Part shown: piece after piece, positions 13,401 through 25,497 of the stretch
Layout: the number at the start of each line of letters is the position of its first letter
Numbering within the stretch: the stretch's first letter is position 1
Assembly: GCF_030704535.1 (NCBI RefSeq)
Contig: NC_081811.1
Coordinates: forward strand, 3,178,501 to 3,242,500
Direction of reading: 5' to 3'
Length of the DNA stretch: 64,000 bases
Source: Vitis vinifera
Taxonomy: Eukaryota; Streptophyta; Magnoliopsida; Vitales; Vitaceae
Notes under the pieces: generated by a model
Databases searched by the model: none
What the model saw: the letters and a program-made list of their open reading frames with translations, nothing else
Told to the model about the DNA's origin: nothing
Made by a program: the position numbers and the translations under genes

Positions 13401-14639
13401 CATGAATCAATGTATCATAAAGCAAATCCACTAATTTAAAAAGAATTAATACACGGTTTTACCTTAACCATATGTTATCTTCCCCTAATAATCTTACACC
13501 AATCAACACATCCATTTGTTTTCACGTTTGCAATGCAATATATGCTCCTTAGTAAACTCCTTAGCAATTTGAGATAATACAATCAACCATCATAATTTAT
13601 CCTTTAATTAAAGTTAAGTTTTCAGGAATATTGGAAACACACATGAGAATAACGACAATTATTTTCGAGAGCATGTTGTTTTTTCAATATAAGGAGAAAA
13701 TCTTACTAAGTCTATCCAAATACATTAATTGAAAAAAATATAGAATTAGAAAATCATGAAAAAAAAAAAACAAATGGGTCCAAGGTAAACCGATGTACTC
13801 CATTTTGTCATGAATATTCACTAAAAATTACTCAACCGTACACAAGCTTGACACACAACATTTCCCCACTACGTAATAGCCATTAAATCAAATGAAAAAT
13901 AAAATCTCCAACGTTAAATTAAGTTGACACCGTGTGCATCCCTGGTTTCATAATGCAGAGTGAGATGAAACAGAATCGATGCACAAGTACTGGGAAATAA
14001 AATTACCCATCACGAGTCTAGAAAATGGGTTCTGATATTTTCACATAAGACAATGTTGGAGGATTCTAGGAAAAGAAAGAGAATGCGGGAAAGGGAAAAT
14101 TCTTCACATGCCTACAGCATTTACGGCATAAAGAACGTTTTCTTTCTCAAAGCATGTGATCTTTTTCCTGAGAACCAAACAGATGGCAAAAGCAAGTTCC
14201 TGCTTGTCCAAAAAAACCCTGTACTCATTGGACTAACAAAGCCTGAATTAAATATGGGCCATTTCGTACCTTCACCATGGCCCATTTCTTGTGATGTTCT
14301 TTTGAATAAATTTAAGAAATTACTGTTAGAAATCAAATAGATTGAATAAATATTTTAATTTATAAAAAAATCATCTTAAATAAATAACAAATAATAAATA
14401 GGAGAAGGAAAAGAGAAAGTACGTATATTTGCAATGTTACATTACCTCACCTTATCGTTTTCCAAAACTTATAGTAAGCAAGAATTGGATTTACTTCTGC
14501 CTTCTATTCTTCATCAATACAATATGAACGGTAGAGAAGTCCCTTGTTCTAAAGGAGCCGGGCAAGTCGATTGAAACAAGCGAATCGAGGTGGCCTGCAA
14601 CTACCCTAAACAACACTGCATAAGAAGCCAACAAACTAG

Positions 14640-14647
14640 TATATAAC
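14640..14647 (+). promoter_or_regulatory. TATA-like element of the second GST gene
   Basis: TATATAAC lies 130 bases before the start codon, aligned with the TATATAAA of the first gene. The change falls at the last position of the box and could weaken or shift initiation; this is inference. Confidence 0.5.
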
Positions 14648-14769
14648 GCCCACCATACCCTCTTCATTTTCAGTACCACCTCACCATCCTCCATTCATAT
14701 CGCCCATTTTCACCCACCTCTTTCTCTCTCTCTCTCTCTCTCTCACTCTCTCAGTTTCTCAGTCTTTCA

Positions 14770-15932
14770 ATGGCGCTCAAGCTCCATGGAATTCCCATGT
14801 CCACTTGCACCACTCGTGTCCTCACCTGTCTCCATGAGAAAGGCTTGGATTTTGAGCTTGTCCCTGTTAATCTCTTTGCAGGTGAACATAAGCAGCCTCC
14901 TTTTCTTGCCAAGAATGTGAGTCTCACTTTCTTCTTTCTTTCTAATCATCTCTCTTTCTTCTCTCTGTAGATTTTGCTTTCTTTGGGGTTGTATAAATTA
15001 TGATTTTCCTTGGTTTGGGTACATTGTTTTTAATGTACAGTCTCGTCGATTTGATTTTGGTCTTGGTTTTGTTATACATATATGCAGCCCTTTGGACAGA
15101 TTCCAGTTCTGGAAGATGGCGATTTCACTCTTTTTGGTAAGTTCACGGTTTTAATCACTTTCCTCATAAGAGCTTGAAATTTTTTGTACTGTACTACCAT
15201 CAGGACCGACAGTTCCTGAGTTTTATCACCTGGTTGCTTTTCAACAAAAATTTTCTTTCAAAAATTTAAAGAGTTTTTCTAACAAAATCATGCTATGTAG
15301 TACATCATATCGAGCTCATATATTATTATTTTGATCAATTTTAGACCAATCATTTTTCTGGATAATTTTCGTAGTTTTTTTATTTCGCTTTCATGTTAGT
15401 CATGTTAGTCCAGGTTTACTGTAAATCCCCGGTTGATTTAGTTGGGTTATTGAAAAATTATGTTTATGTACCAGAATCTAGAGCAATAACAGCATATTTG
15501 GCCGAGAAATACAAGGAAACGGGGTGTGATCTCTTGAGGCACAATGACCTCAAAGAAGCTGCATTGGTGAAGGTATGGTTGGAGGTTGAATCCCAACACT
15601 ACTATCCTGCAATATACCAGATTGTGTACCAGTTCTTCGCGTTGCCTCTACAAGGCAAGACGGCCGATCAGGCCATTATTGATGTAAATCTGGAGAAGTT
15701 GGGTAAGGTTCTGGATGTGTATGAGGCCAGGCTGGGCACCACAAAGTGCCTAGCAGGAGATTTCTACAGCTTGGCTGATCTTCACCACCTTTCTTACACT
15801 TACTACTTCATGAAGACGCCATGGGCTTCCCTCATAAACAGCCGTCCCAATGTGAAGGCATGGTGGGACGACATTTCCTCAAGGCCAGCTTTCAAGAAAG
15901 TGGCTGAGGGCATGACTTTTGGTGAGAAGTGA
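14770..15932 (+). CDS. Phi-class glutathione S-transferase 2, 217 aa
   Basis: Exons 14770-14916, 15088-15136 and 15475-15932 join in frame (654 nt). Same architecture as the gene at 9314: candidate catalytic Ser11, Glu66-Ser67 glutathione contact, C-terminal helical domain with LADLHHLS. Only five residues differ from GST 1; exon 1 codes an identical protein segment. One change (Leu to Phe in EDGDF) lies in the strand next to the glutathione site; the other four lie in the substrate-side C-terminal domain (QHYY, FFA, WWDD). Intron 2 is 338 bp against 274 bp in GST 1. The gene looks functional and is a young tandem copy. Confidence 0.95.
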
Positions 15933-16150
15933 TCGGTTTCTGAGCAGTGTGGCTCTATGTTTTGGGGTAATATTAATTGTAGTGGTTGCTGCCTCTTAAT
16001 TACGTTTATTTAAGCGTGAGACCACGTAATAATTACTGATTATGTGTTATGATTTGCCCTGAATTAATCAGAAATGTGGAATTATCTGGGGTTTCTCATC
16101 GTGGTAATTAATATGCTTTCAACCAATTTTTGAAGGGTTGGATGCATTTT

Positions 16151-18261
16151 TAGTCCAAGTACGATAATATTAGTTATCATGTTATAAGCACAAATTTCAT
16201 TAAGTGCAACGTAAGCACAACAATAGAAAAATATACAAAATAAAAATGAACTAATTGTGGGATACAATGTCAATGTTAATATTTTTTACAAAATAATATT
16301 TTCTATTTGATTATTTCATTTTGATAAGATATCAAAAACAAACAATGAAAGTGTTTCCTTGATTTTGAGAGTCAATTAAAGACTTAAAGTGATTTATTTA
16401 TAAATGACTTTGTCGAAAGATAAATAACACGTGTTATTCTTTTGTGATTTCTCAAACTTGTAGGAAAATTTTGTGAAGCTTTAAGTCAATTGAGGACCTA
16501 GAATGACTTATTTGTAAATCACTTTGATTAAAACAATCTGAAAGCAGACGACGAAAGTGTTTTCTTGATTTTGAAAATCAATCAATGACCTAAAATTGTT
16601 TATTCTAAAATGATTTTGTAAAAAGGCAAAAAGCACGTGTGTAATTCTTTTGCTATTAATTGAACTTACGGGAAGATTTTATGAAATATTTTCTTTTTTA
16701 TGAATCTTCTTTCCACTCGTTTTGTCAATTGATTTGAAGTCGATTATTTGATTTGGTAATTTGTCTCATTCATTAAGAAAATTTGCGAGCAAGATAATAT
16801 TTATTTTAAATTTCCTTTTACTTCAATGGAAGATTTGTTTCTTTTAGAAATTTATCAACAATAGAATATGCATGCAATTGAAAATTTTGATTTTATTTAC
16901 AAGACTAAATTTTGTAATCTTTCAAATTTCATCCAGTATCACTTTTTAAATATATGTCATATGTCAAATGTGTGTTGTTAGCCTCAAATTTTGTTGAATT
17001 GGGGAGCCATAATTTTGAAATCAATTTAGTTATAATTTAATTCGCTAAAAAGTTTTGATGTCTACATATGAATATATCAGTCTTTAGATTTTATGGATAT
17101 ATTGGAATATATCAGGAAATATTAGTGAATATTTTGAAAAAAATATTGAGAAGATGAAAATTGATCAAAACTCATAAACATATATGAGAAAAACTCTAAG
17201 AAATGATAAAAGTAATAACATATATTTTGAAATTGTTTTGTTAAAGAAATTGATATATTTATAATATAATTTATCATATCTAACAATAATATCATGTGCG
17301 CCAACAAGAAATATGAAATTTGTAAATGTATATTTATTATTAAGTTATATTAAATATTAGTCAACAACAATATTATGATATTTAATAATAATATATCCAA
17401 CTAAAAAATGTATTTAATATTAAAACTATAATCTATTTAATGCATTCAATGATATAAAACAAATAATTATATATATTTATATTTTAAAAATATATATAAA
17501 ATTATATAATAATAATCATCATCATAATCATCATCTCCATCTCCATCTTCTTCATCATCATTAAATCAGAGACAAGGATTCATTGTCCTATACCTAAAAT
17601 TGGACAATTATGCTTTAGGGTTTTTAAAAAAATGTTATTGGTCCAAAGGATGCCAAAGATGTATAATTAATGTAAAGCATATGATATGTTACTCCTTGAA
17701 AACATAGGTATATACAAACATATTTCATTTTTGGACCTAATTATACATCTTTCGTATCTTTTTTATTTGTCGTTAGTAGCCATAATGGATGACTATCCCT
17801 TTAAAATTTTGACCACCCTTGTCCGGATGGTTTTTGCCATGCCCTTATTCATTCATTTAGATATTGTTTCACTCTTATAAAAAATATTCTAGTTTAGCAC
17901 TTTCTTGGGATATGCAATTGCATTCAATTTCAAGGAACATCATGATATTTACCATCTTTTATGATTTGGAGGGTTGTGTTTGTTTATGATATCCTCCGAA
18001 TCTGGCGAAATCCGAGGCATATGAACCAACCCCACCTCAATCATTCACCAACTTTTACTGTAATTTACTAATTTTGAGTCACGCTTTACCCTTCAATAAA
18101 CTTTCCACTCTCATCGTCCTTCTACTCGTACACCTAATTCTTTACTGTCACACTTTAATTTAAACATGGAAGTAAATATCATACTTTTTTTGAGTGGCCG
18201 ACTGACTAGGATCCTACTACCCTCCTCATTTCTCAAGCCTTTGTTTTACACTTCTACAGTG
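16151..18261. other. AT-rich spacer with weak internal duplications
   Basis: No gene seen. An imperfect ~207-bp tandem pair lies at about 16336-16720 (shared block CTTGATTTTGA near 16355 and 16563). A trinucleotide run of ATC/ATA type lies at about 17505-17565. Confidence 0.45.
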
Positions 18262-19098
18262 ATGGCAGTCCGGAAAGTGTACGGAAGCCTAGACTCTCCG
18301 GCCACCTTGAAGGTCCTTGCATGTCTCTTCGAGCACCACCTGGACTTCGAGTTCGTCCCCGTCGATATCAGCGCCAGTGACAACAGAAAGAAACCCTTTC
18401 TCAACATGAGTGTAAAGCTTCATGGCTTTTTAGTTTTTACAGTAAAAATCACTGGATTTGCGTTTTCTTTTCCTTTCATTTCTTGAGAATTAAATTTTGT
18501 GCTTTGTGTTGAATAGCCCTTTGGTCAAGTTCCCGTGTTTGAAGACGGAGGCTATACACAATTCGGTAAGCCGCGTTGAATTTGCATTTCTAAGCAGAAA
18601 ATTTATGGTGATATTAACAGAAAAAAGGGAAATGTGAGCGCAGAATCAAGGGCAATTGTAAGATCAATGGGGCATCAATATGGGAAGAAAGGAGAAGAGC
18701 TCGTCTTTTGGAATTCTCAGAAGCAAGCCGTTGTGTCCAACTGGATTGACGTCGAGGACCACAAGTTCGAGCCGCCGGCGCTGGAGCTCATTTCCGAGCT
18801 GCTAACCAAGCCCGGGAATGGCTTGGCTCCTGACTTAGCAGTGGTGGCCAAAGCTGAAGCCCAGCTAGCTAAAGTCCTGGACGTGTACGAGGCTCGGCTG
18901 GCTGAGTTCAAGTACTTGGCGGCTGACAACTACACCATTGCCGATGTACTTCACCTTCCCAACTTGCAGGCCCTCATGGAAACTCCGGCGAAGAAGCTTA
19001 TAGAATCACGCGCTCGTGTCAGCGCGTGGTGCTCCGATATCTTGGCTCGACCTGCTTGGGCCAAGGTGGTGGAGATGAAGCTCAAGGCTCATGCTTAG
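18262..19098 (+). CDS. Phi-class glutathione S-transferase 3, 217 aa
   Basis: Exons 18262-18411, 18517-18565 and 18644-19098 join in frame (654 nt), with very short introns (105 and 78 bp). The thioredoxin-fold domain shows candidate catalytic Ser12 (SLDSPATLKV), QVPVFEDGG, and Glu67-Ser68 (ESRAI). The C-terminal domain contains [10 protein letters not shown]. It is more diverged than GST 1 and 2 and closest to the neighbour at 20316 (shared SLFEH/CLFEHH, WIDVEDH). The helix N-cap motif reads IADVLHLP where the others have ADLxHLP, and GGYTQF replaces GDLTLF before the ESR motif. A longer in-frame ATG upstream at about 18166 adds sequence with no family match, so the start at 18262 is preferred. 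A run of about 24 T begins near 19107 just after the stop. Confidence 0.93.
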
Positions 19099-20315
19099 CC
19101 GCTATGTTTTTTTTTTTTTTTTTTTTTTTTTGGGGGTCTCTCATAATAAATGGACTTTATTAAAATTTTCCTGTTGCATTTTATTTTTATTTTTTTGGGA
19201 TGGTCTGATGAGGCTTCTGTTCCAAGGGTGGTAACCATAATCACAATGGGGATCCTAAAAATTAAACAAAAAGATTTCTTGTAAAAAAGAAAAATCAATA
19301 AAATTTTATTAAAAATCGAAATAATTTCAATATTTTTTAATCAAAATATTCAAAAAAAAAATTCTTAAAAAAGCTAAGAAACTTTTGTATATAACTGGTT
19401 TTATGTAATATTTTTGAGGAAAGAGACGTTAAGAAATGTTAAACACATCCATCATTTATTTATTTATTTATTTTTACATCCATTTTATTAAAAAATAAAA
19501 AGATAAACTCTTCATTGTCCCTCCTCAACTTGGAGCTCTAGCTTCTCGACCATATTTCAATAACAAAACTGTCACACTAGTCTTCCATTTATGTCATATA
19601 AAGTGGTAAGGTAGCAGTCTGCAATCACGAATGGGCGGAGCCCTAGGGATAGAGCAGAATCCATAGCATGATTTCTGAAAGTCACATGCAGATAACAATA
19701 TAAAAGTAAGTGTCTGCCTCAGTGGCTGGGATTTTGTGACTATCAAAACAGGTGCTTGGATTTTGTGAATCATAAATATAAAATGTGGGGGATGCCACCC
19801 ACATTGGAAAATGACAACCCTCGACCCTCGTGGTCTTGATTTTTGGATATAAATACAGAATATTATATATTTAACTGAGCAAGAAGAAGGAGAACAGATG
19901 TATTTGTTCAGGTTGCCTGCCCTTCAAACTAGCTACCCCATGCCATCAGGGCATATCTATGCAAAGAGAGGACGGTTAGCTGCAACCCTAAGATTACTAC
20001 CAGTCCATATGCCTGTTTTATATTCATATATAGAATTGCCAAACTCCCCATAACAAATAGTATAGAGAACTGGCCAGTAAAAGACAATAATGGAGAAGCC
20101 TTATGGTAAAGTTTGATCCATCTTCAGCTGTAGATATCCCTTTGTGTTCTTTTTATGGTTTTGACTTTGATCACCAGTAAAGGTTTTTTTTAATAACATT
20201 TTAAAAATTAATAAATTATGATGGAGCTTATGGTTAATTTTATTTGCTGTGGAACCCATTGAACGTCTATAAGAAAGGTCATTTTCCAACTCATCCTGTC
20301 TGATGCGAGGCAGTC
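19099..20315. other. Spacer between GST 3 and GST 4
   Basis: Begins with a T homopolymer after the GST 3 stop and continues as AT-rich DNA. No gene, repeat or RNA recognised. Confidence 0.45.
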
Positions 20316-21172
20316 ATGGCTGTTCGGAAACTGTATGGAGCCCTTGATTCCCCTTCCACCATGCGAGCCCTGGCTTCTCTTTTCGAGCACGACGTCGAGT
20401 TTGAGCTCATTCCCGTCGACTTCCAGGCCGGAGAGCTCAAAAAGATGCCTTCCCTCTCCGTAAGTGTATAAACTCCCCTAACTCCTCATCACTTTCTTCT
20501 TTCTGACCAAGCATCAAATTGGAATCACAATTCTCTCTTTCTAACAATTGTTTTATGCTCCTTTCCTTGATCGGCAACAGCCCTTTGGCGAGCTTCCGGT
20601 CTTTCAAGAGGGGGACTTGACTCTTTTCGGTAATGCTTTTTACACATTATCCTCTCCGGCATGGTTGCCTGGAACAAAGAGTGAAAATCTTGACAACAGG
20701 ACTGTGTTTTCTTTCAGAGTCGAGGACGATCATGAGGTACATATCGCATGAGTATGGGAAGCGTGGGGAAGAGCAGGTTTACGAGATACCGAAGCTGCAA
20801 GGAATAGCGGCGGCATGGATAGATGTTGAGGACCACCAGTTCGATCCTCCAGCTTCAAAGCTGATATGGGAGCTGGTTTTCAAGCCCCAGAAGGGTCTGC
20901 CGACGGATGAAGGTGTGGTGGAAGAAGAAGAGGCGAAGCTAGTGAAGGTGTTGGATGTGTACGAAGAGAGGCTCAGCAATTCCGTCTTCTTGGGAGGAGA
21001 TAAGTTCACTTCAGCTGATCTGACTCACATCCCATCCTTGTACTTGTTGATGAAGACTCCGGTGAAGCGGCTGTTCGAGGAGCGGCCTCGTGTGAGGGCT
21101 TGGTACAGGGGCGTCATGTCCAGGCCAGGCTGGGAAAAGATGGTGGAGATGGTTGAGAAAGTTCGAGCTTAG
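20316..21172 (+). CDS. Phi-class glutathione S-transferase 4, 215 aa
   Basis: Exons 20316-20459, 20581-20629 and 20718-21172 join in frame (648 nt); introns are 121 and 88 bp. The first ATG after a leader at about 20290-20315 starts MAVRKLYGALDSPSTMRA, matching GST 3. Candidate catalytic Ser12 (LDSPSTM), glutathione strand ELPVFQEGDLTLF, Glu65-Ser66 (ESRTI) are present. The C-terminal domain has WIDVEDHQF, KVLDVYEERL and SADLTHIPS, with a charged tail (VEMVEKVRA). The protein is intact and belongs with GST 3 as a second sub-group of the cluster. Glutathione conjugation or ligand binding in the cytosol is expected from the family; the substrate cannot be read. Confidence 0.94.
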
Positions 21173-22390
21173 GGAGCTTTTGAAACAATTACCTGAGATT
21201 CTTCTTCTTCTTCTAGCATTGCTTGATCCATTCTCATCGGATTCTCCCAGCTTTTGGACTGGTATGATTGTTTGTATTATTGTGCTCCAGGGACAGTACT
21301 GAACTTTTCTGCTTTATAAGTCCATTTAATTTAAAGGTACAATTATGCTTTTCAATTTGATAATTAAGGTAACCAAATCCAACCATACTATGATAAAGAT
21401 ACGAGACAGTAATTGATAAAAATACCAACTTGACTCATTTTTATTTTTATTATATTATTTATCATTATTCTTTCTTATTTAATAAATTTTAGATTTTTCA
21501 TTATTTTTTTAAACTCTTTTATAAATAATTGAAAAATTAATATTATTTATGAAATATTATAGATTATGAGTCATTCATTTATTTTTCTTATCACTCACGA
21601 ATTATGCATATATGTCATACATTTTATTATGAAAATTTCAATACTTTATCCAATAATGATATTTGAGGAAAATTTTTTTGACCATAAGTCATCCACCATT
21701 TTCTTAATTAAACCATTAGAAATATGGTTAAATACTCCTACATGGACACATAACTTAAGAGAGATATGAAATTTGTGTCATTATACAAGGATATTACACT
21801 AACTATACAAGGGAATTATACTAATTGTACAAATGTGTACAAAATTACCATTTGTGAATTATTTTAATTAATTCTAAACCACTTGTAAACATTTATACAA
21901 AGATAGATATCATGTTTTGCCCCTTCAAACCTTCATCTATGGGTTGCAAAGTAGAATTATCCTTCCTCACTTTAATCGTAGCTCTTCTTTCATAACTAAG
22001 ACCATACCTCCCATTTGAGAGAGGGACTTCCTTCTTCTAGAAGTAGCAAAAGAGGCTGACAGAAACAAATAGCATAGAGGGCAACAAGCAGTTCATCTGC
22101 CATCCTGAGCAAAACTAGCTGAGGACTAACTTGAATTGCAGAGATTGAACTGAAAGATAAATCTGTCAAGCTGTAAATGATACCATGAATGATGAATTTT
22201 CCATGAAAGTTTTTGAGAAAGAAAATTTCTTTCACATTTCCTGGAAAGTTGCAGGCTGCTTCAACTTTTACTTCCCTGCATGATCATCTGCCATGGACTT
22301 GACTCAAGAGTGAGTCTCCCCATGGTCCACAGAGGATTAATTAATGGTGTGTCTCAACCATGGAATTTTAGTGTGCATCTCCTAGAAACT
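21173..22390. other. Spacer with no recognised gene
   Basis: AT-rich 3' flank of GST 4, then mixed sequence. Nothing supported. Confidence 0.45.
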
Positions 22391-22793
22391 ACTGCAGATT
22401 CCCAACCGTGCAGATATGGATCCAAAGGGGCTCTCACGGCTTTAAAACATGTTTATGGGGTTAAAAGGAGTTCATACTTATATAACGTCGAGAACTTTCC
22501 CCTATATGGGATATCACAAATACGCCTCATGCAAACACAATATTATCGTTGTGTCTCATGGAATTACGGGACCAAACAAACGAACACCCACTACTAGATC
22601 AAACAAATTCTCATACCGAATTTAGGAATCGATTTTGATACCATTTATAACGATCAACTTCTAATCGTGTAGATATTGTCCTTTTTAAATCCAAAGAAAT
22701 CTTGCGGCTTTAAAATACGTCTATAAAATTAAAAGGAGTTTATATTTATATAATGTCAGAAACTTTTTTTCTTATCCTTGATAGGATGTCACA
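22391..22793 (-). mobile_element. TRIM element (miniature LTR retrotransposon), left inverted arm
   Basis: A small element on the minus strand: terminal repeats at about 22391-22520 and 22646-22793, ending TGTAAC/GTTACA-like and TGTGAC-like, around a ~125 bp interior that holds a tRNA-Met type primer-binding site (read on the minus strand near 22630-22645). No coding sequence, as usual for TRIMs. It is the mirror partner of the element at 52865-53268. The repeats have drifted clearly, so it is old; it predates the inverted duplication. Confidence 0.75.
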
Positions 22794-22876
22794 ACTAGAA
22801 TGATTCTAATTCTACATTATTATAATAAAAGAAAAATTAACATATTCATGGTTGAAGTTTTGGGGTATGCATGCAA

Positions 22877-23145
22877 AATCAAGGGCCATCACACAATACA
22901 CTGCCCACGAGTACGCGTCAAAGGGGACCCAACTGATATTCCCATATCCAACAGAAATGGCTATCATGTCAGTATGGATGGAGGTGGAGGCGCACCAGTT
23001 CGACCCTCTTGCGTCCAAGCTGCATGACGAGCTGGCTGTGTAGCCCACCCACACCTCGACCATTGACAAAGCTGCAGTGGAGGAGCTAGAAACCAAATTG
23101 GCCAAGGTTTTGGATGTGTACAAGGGTCGTTTGGCCGACCAGGTT
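22877..23145 (+). pseudogene. GST exon-3 fragment (phi class), broken
   Basis: The translation [20 protein letters not shown] and the following [15 protein letters not shown] match exon 3 of the GST at 39872. An in-frame stop follows DELAV at about 23041, then reading resumes as AAVEELETKLAKVLDVYKGRL, after which similarity ends. Exons 1 and 2 are absent; a TRIM lies about 80 bases upstream. The splice acceptor equivalent to TATGCAG reads TGCAAA here, so it is also lost. The mirror fragment at 52520-52781 shares the same stop, which shows the gene was dead before the inverted duplication. Confidence 0.9.
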
Positions 23146-24317
23146 ATTCAAGATGTTTTTAATTTTGAAAAAAAATCTTATTATATATACATTTTCTTAT
23201 TAAAACAAAATGTGTAAGTCCACCGTCTCCACAACTTTATTGGTATCATGTGGGGCATAAGTCTAAAAATCTCTGGGAAAGATTTGGACATTTGCAATAC
23301 ATGTGTCCCTCTCTTTTTTTGTCTTTTCCGCTTTGTTTTTTGCCCTTCACATCTTCTAATTACAAGCCTAGTTGGAGAAATACTTAAATGAAATATTTTT
23401 TTACTCCATGATTTAAAGGTGTTTGGTTTTTTTTTGCTTTTCATTTAAAACAATTTGCTTTCAAACTTTAAATTATTTATTTTTCTACTTTTTCATAATT
23501 TATTATAAACTTTTTATTAAATAAAAAAAGCAACATATTGATTTATTTTTTACTTTTTAATACTTAATAGAAATAAAATATTTAAAAAACAAACAACTTA
23601 ATATTTAATATTATTAAAAATTAAAATTTTATTTAGAATTAAATAAAAAAACAAACATCATTTTAAACTTAATTAGTAACTGTTTTAGAAAATAATTTTT
23701 TAGAATAGTTTTAAAAAACATGCTTTTCTATTTTTTTTTTTGAAGAATAAAAAATTATTTTTAAAAACAATTATGAAAAAGGCCTTTAGATTTTACTCAT
23801 TCATATCTTATTTTACTAAATTTTATTACTTCAAAAAAGATAGTTTTTTTTGTTTTAGAGGACAAAAAATTGTTCTCAAAATCAAATACCAAACATACCC
23901 TTAGATTTTACTAATTCTTCCCTTATCTCACTAAATTTTCTCATTACAAAAAGGAAGGGATAAATTAATTAGAATTTTTGTTAAATTCATATATAAGCCT
24001 TGTAAAGTAACTAAAATTTTTGCTAAATTCAAATAAAAGCATAAATATCAACAAAAGTTAAGGATACAACTTATCCGAAAATACAAAAATATTGGTTGTT
24101 ACATTTTATCTAAATAAAAAATATATATAGAATGAAATTCTAAAAAAAAAAAAAAGAAATTTATCAAAACTCATATAAAATGTTGAAAAAAATTCAATAA
24201 ATAATAAATTAAGTAGTAGTACATACACTAATGCGGTTTTAAAAAACAATATTTATATAGTAAAAAATTTGTAATATTGAATAATAATATGAATAATTAA
24301 AAACATGTTTTTATATA
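23146..24317. other. AT-rich tract of the left arm
   Basis: No gene. Homologous in reverse orientation to 51378-52519. It ends in the target duplication TTTTATATA (24309-24317) of the MULE insertion. Confidence 0.7.
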
Positions 24318-24417
24318 GGGATAACTGATCAAAAGGGACAAAAATCCCTTAATATTGTAAAACTAACCCCCCACTTTTAATAGCCTCCAAAATGACCCAA
24401 TTCGAATAAAAATGCCC
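24318..24417 (+). repeat. Left terminal inverted repeat of the MULE
   Basis: About 100 bp, pairs with 29951-30050. A short echo of the tip (GGATAATCGATTAAAAGGGA) also occurs inside the element near 29382. Confidence 0.9.
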
Positions 24418-25497
24418 CTTAGCTACATGAACTCCTTTTTCCCTCCCATTCTAATTTTATTTCCCTTCATTCACCTCTTTTTTATTCTTTCTTCCATTTT
24501 CTCCTTTTTTTTCATTTTCTCCTGTTATTCCGTTTCCTTTTTTTTAATGCATTTCTTCAAGTCTCACACAGTTTCTCTTCAGATTTCTTCAACTTAAAGC
24601 GCTTTAAGTTGTGGTTGGATAAACAATGTACGCTTATTTTTATTTTTCTATATTTTTTTCTTTCATGTTTTATTTATTGAATATTTTCAAACATTTAATG
24701 AGATGTAGTAAATATTTAAATAAGTTTAAAATTGTTATAATTTTTTTAATATCATTTACAACCATGAAAAAATGGATTAAAATAAGGAAGCAATTAGCTT
24801 AAAAAGTGTAGTGTGGAGAAACATTGTCCATATGGAAAAATCAAATGATGGTAAGTAATAAAACTTATGGAATTTTATGATGGTTTTGGTATTGTTTGCA
24901 TATTTGTTCTTTATATAGATGTAAATATATGTGTTAATAGGGTTTTGATATAATATATAAAATTATCTTTTTTAGTTATATATCAAAACCTTACGGATAT
25001 TAAGTTGAACTTGACGTAAGTTAAGATTGTATATAGTTATTTTATAGTAATATTATATTATTGTTATTTTATTTAATTATACTCAATTTGAGTTGAATCA
25101 TTTGCAAATTACCCTTGACATTAAATGAATTACAACATAACCAATCTTTTAGTAATAAATATATTTTTATTGTTTAAAATAGTTTAGAGTTACAATGTCT
25201 GAATTTATTTAATAACTATATACATTGTATTTCTATAGCATTATTGGTATTATTTGAAGTAATAAAGATGATTAATAATGTTATTTATTTGTTGTTTATT
25301 AAAAAAATAAATATGTGTAATGAAATAATATGTATTTAATAATGAATGAGTTTTTTAAAATTAATACCTACTTATTGGTGCTAATGCTATGAGGTAACTA
25401 AAAAATATTCTAATATTGTTTGTTGATGCCACTAATTGAATTATTTTGTTATTTTAGTGGTTGTTGAAGTAGGAATAATGCTTTTATATGAAGGAGA

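Larger units (their letters stand above)
10631..14436. other. Spacer between the duplicated GST genes
   Basis: No believable gene. Contents: a TA microsatellite at about 11036-11052; a 181-bp tandem pair at 12224-12583; an LTR-like relic at about 12600-13400; and a short stretch at 14019-14230 that matches 10735-10990 in broken form, so the DNA 3' of GST 1 is related to the DNA 5' of GST 2. The 95-codon frame at 14053-14340 is part of this relic and not a gene. Confidence 0.5.
14437..16150 (+). repeat. Duplicated unit, copy 2 (GST gene with flanks)
   Basis: Second copy of the unit at 8962-10630. Its leader carries a longer CT microsatellite (about 14720-14750) than copy 1, and its TATA region reads TATATAACG instead of TATATAAAG. 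Confidence 0.9.
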
